From Eubacteriales bacterium (lineage in GTDB: Bacteria > Bacillota > Clostridia > Lachnospirales > Lachnospiraceae): a stretch of DNA of 64,000 bases. Position numbers and translations under genes: made by a program. Position 1 is the stretch's first letter. Every line of letters starts with the position of its first letter. The stretch is taken from the NCBI GenBank assembly GCA_030533235.1, contig JAUNJN010000008.1, positions 1 through 64,000 on the forward strand. Direction: 5' to 3'. Below are positions 54,601 through 64,000 of the stretch, in pieces. Under the pieces are notes generated by a model, which ran no database searches, was not told the origin of the DNA, and saw only the letters and a list, made by a program, of their open reading frames with translations.

Positions 54601-57600
54601 TGTGTTATCAATTGGACTGTGTGTAAGTAAGGCAAAGAAAAGGGAAGAATTTGTTGTGGTGGTGGATGCGGGACATGGAGGCTTTGATCCCGGTAAGGTG
54701 GGAAAACATGATGTGCTGGAAAAGGATATCAACCTTTCAATTGCATTGAAGTTAAAGCAAGTACTTGAGGAACGGGATATCAGAGTCATTATGACAAGAG
54801 ACAGTGATAAAAGCCTGGCAACAGAGGGTGCAAGAAATAAGAAAACTTCGGATTTGGTAAATCGTGTAGAAATCATAAATTCCGAGAAGGTCGATTTGTT
54901 GATTAGCATCCATCAAAACAGTTTTACAGATTCATCGGCAAGCGGGGCGCAGGTGTTTTACCATGGAATGTCGGATTCAGGGAAAGAATTTGGTGAATTA
55001 TTGCAGGAAATATTGGTTGCAGATGTTGACCGGAATAACAGACGACTTGCAAAAGCAGGAAATGATTATTACATATTGCGAAAGAGTACGTGCCCCGGTG
55101 TGATTGTGGAATGCGGGTTTTTAAGTAATCCAAGGGAACTGGAATTACTTTGTGAGGAAATCTATCAGACAAAGCTTGCAGACGCGATTGGGAAGGCTGT
55201 ATGTGAATACTTCCATATAAAATAAGGAACCTTGTTACATATGACAGGGTTCCTTAGAGGCGTATATCAATGTTTGCGCCTAAATTGGGATTGACGGATT
55301 GTTCCATCATCCGGATTAGCATGGCACCACTCGTCTCGACAGAATCAAGAGATTTTTTCAGAATCGATATATCAATCATATTCATATTATCTGTACCTGA
55401 AACCATGAGATCCATGCTTCCGATTGGAGAAATATTCATAAGCGACCTCCGTAAAAGCTCGAAAAATGTTAACTACGAATTTATTATAAAATGAATTGAC
55501 ATAAAATGCAATGAAAAATGTCGAAATTGATAAAAAATATATATAAAATATTGATTTCACATAATTTACATAATATTTTTTTTATTACGTGTTGACAGAA
55601 AAGTTGATGGATGATAGAATAACGATGTAACAAGTTGTAACAAATTTGTAATAATTTGGAACAGGCTTGTATCGGAGGAAAAAGAATGAAAAACAGGATT
55701 CGTAAATTTACTTCCTATGCACTTGCAACCGGGTTGTTGTTGACAACACTTGGTTTTCAGTCATCTGGTGCAAAGGAGGTTCTATACACAGAGTCAGATG
55801 TCAGCATTACATCTGCGGTCGACCGTTATATTGAAAATGGGTCGATCGGAGTTATGCAGAAAAAAGACCTTACAATCGGAAATGCGTTTGCTATCTCTGA
55901 GACATTTCGGCAGGATACGGAAACTGCGCCACAGGTCGAACTGGGCGAGGGTGCGGTTCTGCCGATGGGTCTCGACTTTGCAGACAAAGCGCTTGTTGTT
56001 GCGCAGAGTACGGTTAATATAAGAGAGCAGGGCGATGTATCTGCAAAACGTGTTGGTTCAATATGTCGTCATGGCTTGGTAACAGTAAAGGAAAAAGGAG
56101 ATACATGGTCTCTGATTGTTTCGGGAGCGTGTGAAGGATATATTAAAAATGAGTTCTTACTGTTTGGAAGTGATGCAGAGGCGTATGCGAAAGCAAATTT
56201 ACCTCTGATGGTTGAGGCAACGGTCGCATCCTTAAGAGTTCGTGAAGCGGCGGATGAGAGTAGTAAATGCCTGACACAGATTGCACAGGGAGCGTGCTAT
56301 GAAATTATTCAGGTTGGCAGTGAATGGACGGAAATACAGGTTGATAATTCATTGTCCGGATTTGTAAATAATAATTATATTCAGCTTACATATCAAACAT
56401 ATTCAGCAATTGTTGTGTCCGATACACCGGAGGTGCAGACACCGGCCGATAATAATACCGGTACAACACAGACTCCTGCTTCAGAGGGTACTACAGAGGC
56501 AACTACGACGCAGGCACCTGTTCAGGTACCAACGTCAAGTACCGGAGTAGATATCGCAAATTATGCAATGCAGTTTGAGGGGAATCCGTACGTTTATGGA
56601 GGGACAAGCCTTACGGATGGTGCGGATTGTTCCGGATTTACAATGAGTGTGTATGCTGCTTTTGGTATTTCAATCCCGCGTACGGCAGATGTACAGCCGA
56701 ACGCAGGTACAGAGGTTAGTTTGTCGGATGTATATCCGGGGGATCTTATCTTTTATGCAGGAAGCAGTGGATCCATTAATCACGTAGCACTGTATATCGG
56801 AGGCGGACAGGTTATTCATGCAAGTACTCCTTCGACAGGTATTATTATTGCGAATATGTATTACAGAACCCCTTGCAAGGCAGTACGTGTCGTAACAAAT
56901 TAATAGGAACAGTCTTCTCGTAACATACATAAAATCACCGTTTGCGTATATGCGCAAAGGGTGATTTTTTTCGTAAGATTTTGGTAAGATTTCCGAAAAA
57001 ATGTTTGGAAAAAACAGATAATTATGATATAATAATCCTAATAAATTTTGTCCTTTCCCTATGTCAAAGCTATCGGATGTTTTCGCATATATGGATACGC
57101 ATAAAGGATGAGATTTATTAGTTTGACAATAAAGGAGTGGGGCAACATGAATTACATTATCATTGGAAAAAATATCGAGGTTACAGAGGGACTTAAGACG
57201 TCCGTTTATGAAAAACTGGGGAGGTTAGAAAAGTTTTTTACTGACGATACAGAGGCACATGTTACATTTTCTGTTGAAAAGGAGAGACAGAAGATTGAGG
57301 TGACGATTCCTATGACGGGACATATTATCCGCGCGGAGCAGGCGAGCGATGACATGTATGTATCTATTGATTTGGTTGTTGAGGTGATTGAGCGTCAGGT
57401 GACACGCTACAAGAAAAAGATTGTTGATAAGGAACAGAATGCAAGCTATATTCAGAGTGATTTCTTTGATGTGGATGAGGATGACGACGAAGAAGTTAAG
57501 ATTATTCGTAGCAAGCGTTTTGCGGTAAAACCAATGTATCCTGAGGATGCATGTGTTCAGATGGAGCTTCTTGGACATAGCTTCTATGTGTTCCGAAATG

Positions 57601-60600
57601 CAGAAACGGATGAAGTGAATGTTGTATATAAGAGAAAAGGAAATACATACGGTTTGATTGAACCGGAATTCTAAATTACCGTATTTAAAGCGACCACCGA
57701 GTGAGTAAAATCATTCGGTGGTCGCTTTGTTATTTCACATCTCTTCTCCCGGACGCAGGCAAGAAAAAACTTGCGTCGCAGGTGGTTTAATGTTATATTT
57801 AAGATTGGTTATGTATGTTTTTCGGTTTGATTAATTGATAAATATATAATATAAGATTTTTTGGAGGGAAAAAATGGGTCTGATTGAAAAGGTGTTTGGC
57901 ACCCATAGTGAAAAGGAACTGAAGAAGATTTACCCAATCGTTGACAAGATAGATGCTTTGGATACAAAGATGCAGAGCTTGAGCGATGATGAATTAAAGG
58001 CAAAAACAGAGGAATTCAAGAAACGTCTTGATGAGGGAGAAACTCTGGATGATTTACTTGTGGAAGCATTTGCGGTTGTCCGTGAGGCAGCAAGTCGTGT
58101 CCTTCATATGAAGCATTATCGCGTACAGTTAATTGGTGGTATTTTGCTGCATCAGGGACGTATTCCTGAAATGCGTACCGGTGAAGGAAAGACGCTTGTT
58201 TCCACGCTTCCTGCATATTTAAATGCACTTGAGGGTAAGGGCGTTCATATCGTTACAGTTAACGATTATCTTGCAAAGCGTGATGCTGAGTGGATGGGAC
58301 AGGTTCATGAGTTTTTAGGTCTCAAGGTTGGTGTCATATTAAATGGTAATACAAAGGATGAGCGCCGGGCTGCATACAATTGTGACATTACATATGTTAC
58401 AAACAATGAGCTTGGATTTGATTATCTGAGAGACAATATGGTTATCTATAAGGAACAATTGGTACAACGTGATCTTCACTATGCAATTGTGGATGAGGTC
58501 GATTCGGTTTTGATTGATGAGGCTCGTACTCCTCTTATAATTTCCGGACAGAGCGGAAAGTCAACGGATCTGTACAAGATGTGTGATTATCTTGCAAGAC
58601 GTATGAAGCGCGGTACAGCGTCTATGGAAATCAGCAAGATGGATGCCATCATGGGAACGGAAATTGAAGAAGACGGTGATTACCTTGTAAATGAGAAGGA
58701 TAAGCAGGTCGTTCTTACAGCACAGGGTGTAAAGGAAGTTGAGCAGTTCTTCCATATTGAAAACTTTTCGGATGCGGAAAATATTGATATTCAGCACAAT
58801 ATGATTATGGCACTTCGTGCGCATGCACTTATGTTCCGTGATAAAGATTATGTAGTTAAAGACGACGAAGTATTAATCGTTGATGAGTTTACCGGACGTA
58901 TTATGCCGGGACGACGTTTTTCAGATGGTTTGCATCAGGCGATTGAGGCGAAGGAAAATGTGAAGGTTAAGCGTGAGAGTCGTACGCTTGCGACAATTAC
59001 ATTCCAGAACTTCTTTAATAAATATAAGAAGAAGGCCGGTATGACAGGTACTGCTTTAACTGAAGAAAATGAGTTCCGTGAGATTTACGGCATGGACGTT
59101 GTTGAGGTTCCGACAAATCTTCCGGTACAGAGAATTGATCATCAGGATTCTGTATTTAAGACGAAGCCGGAAAAACTGAATGCGATTGTGGATGTTGTTG
59201 CGGAAGCTCATGCAAAGGGACAGCCGGTATTGGTTGGTACGATTACAATCGACGCATCAGAGGAGCTTTCGCGAATGTTCACAAAGCGCGGGATTCCGCA
59301 TAAGGTATTGAATGCGAAGTTCCATGAAATGGAGGCGGAAATCGTTGCAGATGCAGGACAGAAGGGCGCTGTTACAATCGCAACCAACATGGCAGGTCGT
59401 GGTACGGATATCAAGCTTGGCGAAGGCGTTGCGGATCTCGGGGGATTGATGATTATCGGTACAGAGCGTCATGAGTCACGGCGTATTGACAATCAGCTTC
59501 GTGGTCGTGCGGGTCGTCAGGGTGACCGGGGTGAGTCAAAGTTCTATTTATCATTGGATGATGATTTGATGCGCCTGTTTGGTTCGGAACGTGTAAAGGC
59601 CGTATACGATGCACTTCGTATTCCGGAGGGCGAGGAAATCCAACATAAGACAATTACAAACTTCATTGAGAAGGCACAAAAGAAAATCGAGGCAAATAAC
59701 TTTGCAATTCGTAAGAATTTGTTAGAGTACGATCAGGTAAATAATGACCAGAGAGAGGTAATTTACGCAGAACGCAGGCGAGTACTTGACGGCGAAAATA
59801 TGCGTGACGTTATCTTTAAGTTTATTCAGGATACAGTAGAATCCTATGTGGATAAGACTTGTTCATCCGAGCTCCCGGCATCTCAGTGGGAGATTGAGGA
59901 ATTAAACCGTCTGCTGATTCCGATTATTCCGCTTCAGCCGATTCGTCTCACCGAAGCAGAGAAAAAAGAGAGCAATCTTAGTTCTTTGAAGCAAAGACTG
60001 AAGGAAGAGGCTGCAAAGGTTTACGAGGCAAAGGAAGCAGAATTCCCAGATGCAGAGCATATTCGTGAGATCGAGCGTGTCATTTTGCTAAAGGTTATTG
60101 ATAAAAAATGGATGGCACACATTGATGATATGGCACAGCTTCGTCAGGGGGTTGGTCTGCAGGCATACGGTAGCAAGGATCCGGTTGTAGAGTATAAGTT
60201 TGCCGGATTTGACATGTTCAATGACATGACAACTGCAATTCGCGAGGAAACTGTACAGATGCTTCTCCACGTAAAGATTGAGCAAAAGGTTGAACGTGAA
60301 GAGGTGGCGAAGGTAACCGGTACAAACCGTGATGATTCCGTAAAGAAGGGACCGGTGAAGAGACAGAGTGCCAAGATTGGACGTAACGATCCATGTCCTT
60401 GCGGCAGCGGTAAGAAATATAAAATGTGTTGCGGTCGCAACATATAAAACTACAGGTGATAGGACTTGTAAACGAAATTATAATAAAGTAGGTGAAGATA
60501 GTGATTGAACTGGATCAGTACAGATTCACATTAAATGAATACAGGTCACCACTGGCAGAAGTGAGGGATTCACTTTGACATCGCAGGGAAAGAACTGCGA

Positions 60601-63600
60601 ATTTCCGAATTAGAAGCCAAGATGGAAGCACCCGGATTTTGGGAAGATATAGAGGAGAGCAAGCGCGTAAACTGCGAGCTTAAGAACCTAAAGGATGTCA
60701 TCGAACGTTATGAGCAGATTAAAGGAAGTTTCGATGATATGGAGGTCATGATTGAAATGGCCGAGGAAGAAAATGATGTAGAGCTTGCGGCAGAGATTGG
60801 TGCAGAGCTTTTGACATTTCAGACGGCTTTTGAAGAGTTCCGAATTGAGACGATGCTTTCCGGCGAATTTGATTCAAACAATGCGGTTGTTACCATGCAT
60901 GCCGGAGCAGGAGGAACAGAAGCCTGTGACTGGGTGCAGATGTTGTATCGTATGTACACAAGATGGGCGGAAAAGAAAGGATTGTCGATTGACGTTTTAG
61001 ATTATCAGGACGGAGACGAGGCAGGCATTAAGTCTGTGTGTTTTCAGGTAAATGGATTGCATGCATATGGGTACCTGAAATCGGAAAAGGGTGTGCACCG
61101 TCTTGTACGGATTTCTCCGTTTAATGCAGCCGGAAAGAGACAGACATCGTTTGCGGCAGTGGATGTTATGCCGGAGATTGATGATACAATTGAAGTGGAA
61201 GTAAGAGATGAGGACCTTCGTATTGATACGTATCGCTCCAGTGGTGCGGGTGGTCAGCATATCAACAAGACTTCTTCTGCAGTTCGCATTACACATATTC
61301 CGACGGGAATTGTTGTTCAGTGTCAGAATGAGCGTTCTCAGCATAGTAATAAAGATAAGGCAATGAAAATGCTTCGTGCAAAGCTTTATTTGATGAAGCA
61401 ACAGGAAAATGCGGAGCGTATTTCAGACATTCGCGGCGAAGTCGCAGAGAATGGCTGGGGAAGTCAGATTCGCTCGTATGTATTGCAACCGTATGTGCTT
61501 GTTAAGGATAATCGTACGGGCTGTGAAAGTGGAAATGCACAGGCTGTGTTGGACGGTGGTGTGGATATATTTATGGATGCTTATTTAAAGTGGATTAATA
61601 CAAAGCCGGAGGATGAGCCATAAGGTAGATAGGAGTTGATAAAATGGCAGAGATTAAATATGTTATTTTTTCATTGGGAAGTCAAAAGTATTGTATGCAA
61701 TTATCCAGAATTAATGGCATTGAACAGGCCTATACGGTTGTTCCTATTCCTTTAGGGGCTGAATGTATGAAGGGAATCATACATTTAAGGAATGAAGTTA
61801 TTCCGGTTTACAGTCTGAAGGAAAAGTTAAATATATTCGAAGAGGATTCTTCGGAGCAACAGTTGCTTTTAGCTGAGACACATGATATGGTAATCGCGTT
61901 TGAGGTTGACACGGTTTTGGGAATCGAAGTTCTTCAGACTTCAGATGTTAAAAAGGTTCCGAAGGTTGTTCAGAGTGAGGAAACCGGTTACTTGGAGAGT
62001 ATTGTACACTTGCCGGGTATGGATAATGGAAATGCAGATATCGTACTATGTATTTCAGTTGATAATATATTGAAAGATGTCGAGTTTGAAAATATCAAAC
62101 AGGCACTTGTGGATTCGCAGAAGCAGGAAAGCGAAGACTGTGAGAGTGACGAGACATAAATAGAGGAGATGATAGAGATGATTCAGATTGCGGTTTTGGG
62201 ATACGGAACAGTTGGTTCCGGTGTGGTTGAGGTGATTGCGAAAAATCACGACAGCATTGCAAAGCGTGCGGGCAAAGAAATTTCAGTAAAATATGTGCTT
62301 GATTTAAGAGAATTCCCGGGTGATCCGGTACAGGATATTCTTGTACATGATTATGATATTATTTTGAAGGATCCGGAAGTGAAAATTGTGGTTGAGGTAA
62401 TGGGTGGAATTAATCCTGCATACACCTTCGTGAAAAATGCACTGGAGGAAGGTAAGCATGTAGCAACCTCGAATAAAGAGTTGGTTGCGGCACATGGCGC
62501 AGAACTTTTGGCAATTGCCAAGGAGCACAATGTAAACTTCCTGTTTGAGGCATCGGTAGGTGGTGGTATTCCGATTATCCGACCACTCAATCAGTCGCTG
62601 ACTGCAGATGAGGTAACAGAGATTACCGGTATCTTAAACGGGACAACCAATTATATTCTTTCCAAGATGACGGATGAGGGCTCGGATTTTGACAGCGTTT
62701 TGAAGCAGGCGCAGGAACTTGGATATGCAGAGCGCAATCCCGAGGCCGATGTTGAGGGATATGACGCTTGCCGTAAGATTGCGATTCTTACATCGCTTGC
62801 ATATGGACAGCAGGTGGATTACCAGGATATTTACACGGAAGGTATTACAAAGATTACGGAAACCGATATCCGTTATGCGAAGGCAATGGATGGTGCGATT
62901 AAGTTGCTTGGAACAAGTAAGAGTATCGGTGGTAAGGTTTATTGTATGGTTGCACCGTTCATCATCGGAAGAGATCATCCGCTTGGATCCATTAATGGTG
63001 TTTTTAACGGAATTTTCGTAAATGGCAATATGGTTGGTGATACTATGTTTTACGGCAGAGGCGCCGGTAAGCTTCCGACGGCAAGCGCTGTTGTTGCGGA
63101 TGTTGTGGACGCGGCAAAGCATGAGGATACCAATATCATGACTATATGGGATCCGAACAAGATGATTCTTGGCGATAAGGATGAATTTACCTGTAAGTTT
63201 TTTGTCCGTGTAAAGGATGCCACAAGCAAGGAGCAGATCAAAACAGCATTCGGTGATGTACAATATATTACAGCAGAAGGTGTACAGGGCGAGTATGCTT
63301 TCTTGACGGATAAGATTTCCGAGAAGGAATTTGAAGAGAAGATTCAGTCTCTGGATATGATCTGCAGAATCCGTACAGCATTTTAAGAGGACGAGACATA
63401 CATGGGCTGTCGCAATGTGCGGCAGCCTTACTTTACAGATTGCATCGAAATGGGAGATGGAAATTGTATGAAGAGAACAGAATATATTTCATGGGATCAG
63501 TATTTTATGGGAATTGCAATTATGTCAGCAGAGCGGAGCAAGGATCCGGGTACGCAGGTCGGTGCCTGCATTGTGGATGCGGACAATCGTATTCTCTCAG

Positions 63601-64000
63601 TTGGATATAACGGTATGCCGACAGGATGTAAGGATGATGATATGCCTTGGGAACGCGAAGGCAATCATTTAGAGTGCAAATACTATTTTGTTTGTCATGC
63701 GGAGCTCAACGCGATATTGAATTACCGTGGAGGTGGCACATTAAAGGGTGCCCGTTGTTATTCCACCTTGTTTCCGTGCAATGAGTGCGCAAAGGCCATT
63801 ATCCAAAGCGGAATTGGCGAGGTGATTTATTTGTCGGACAAATATGCAGATACGGATTCTACAATTGCATCAAAGCAAATGTTTGATATGGCAGGTGTGA
63901 AATATACACCATATCAAAACAAACACAAACAGATTTCTTTTGAATTGTAAGGAGTAGTGCGATGACAGCAGCAAAAACGAAATCCGTAAAGATGAATTTT

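Overview
The window looks like chromosome from a motile, spore-forming, anaerobic, plant-polysaccharide-using member of the Lachnospiraceae (Firmicutes). The signs are sporulation genes (spoIIID, cwlD), chemotaxis and motility genes (cheW, a YjfB-type protein), [FeFe]-hydrogenase maturases (hydG, hydF), a clostridial 2[4Fe-4S] ferredoxin, pyruvate formate-lyase and a xylose/xylo-oligosaccharide locus. Coding is dense, AT-rich, with strong GGAGG ribosome sites and many hairpin terminators. The genus cannot be fixed from the sequence alone. No rRNA, tRNA, CRISPR array or complete insertion sequence was seen.

Bases 1-3250 are accessory: a tail of a cut-off gene, a small possibly mobile-element-linked protein, a RloA-like defence ATPase without an intact RloB, and a Schlafen-like AlbA_2/ATPase protein. 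From 3.4 to 6.7 kb lie spoIIID and a YhaO/YhaN (SbcD/SbcC-like) pair. From 6.7 to 11.8 kb, on the minus strand, are murC, a DnaD-domain protein, a DnaC-type helicase loader and PRPP synthetase. From 12 to 14.5 kb is nadB-nadC with a strong inverted-repeat operator, then a MalT-like LuxR regulator broken by one in-frame stop codon, and an 1149-residue coiled-coil surface protein. Pyruvate kinase, hydG and hydF follow. They converge on a minus-strand type IV pilus-like operon (24.9-29.8 kb) headed by a transglutaminase lipoprotein. Two glycosyltransferases with a DUF2304 protein, a ferredoxin with a Fur-like box, a MecA adaptor and a Bax-inhibitor-like membrane protein with an Asn/Gln/Tyr-rich head fill 29.9-34.6 kb.

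The most unusual locus is 34.7-38.5 kb. Pyruvate formate-lyase is encoded as a 688-residue catalytic core that stops just before the glycyl-radical domain. That domain is a separate 79-residue protein. Between them lies a 69-residue relative of the radical domain that has lost the radical loop and carries a CxxC motif instead. The PFL-activating enzyme follows. Downstream, a GH3 beta-xylosidase, TalC, split transketolase, a FucI/AraA-fold isomerase and xylulokinase form a run of same-strand genes that takes xylosides to pentose-phosphate intermediates. A sugar ABC importer (binding protein and two permeases), an AraC regulator and an aldose epimerase lie just beyond and probably supply it. Between importer and regulator is a compact, highly structured element that may be an RNA or a dispersed palindromic repeat.

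The right end (54-64 kb) is housekeeping: CwlD amidase, YjfB-type protein, an SH3-NlpC/P60 hydrolase, HPF, SecA, RF2 with its programmed +1 frameshift, CheW, homoserine dehydrogenase, dCMP deaminase and the first 13 codons of another gene.
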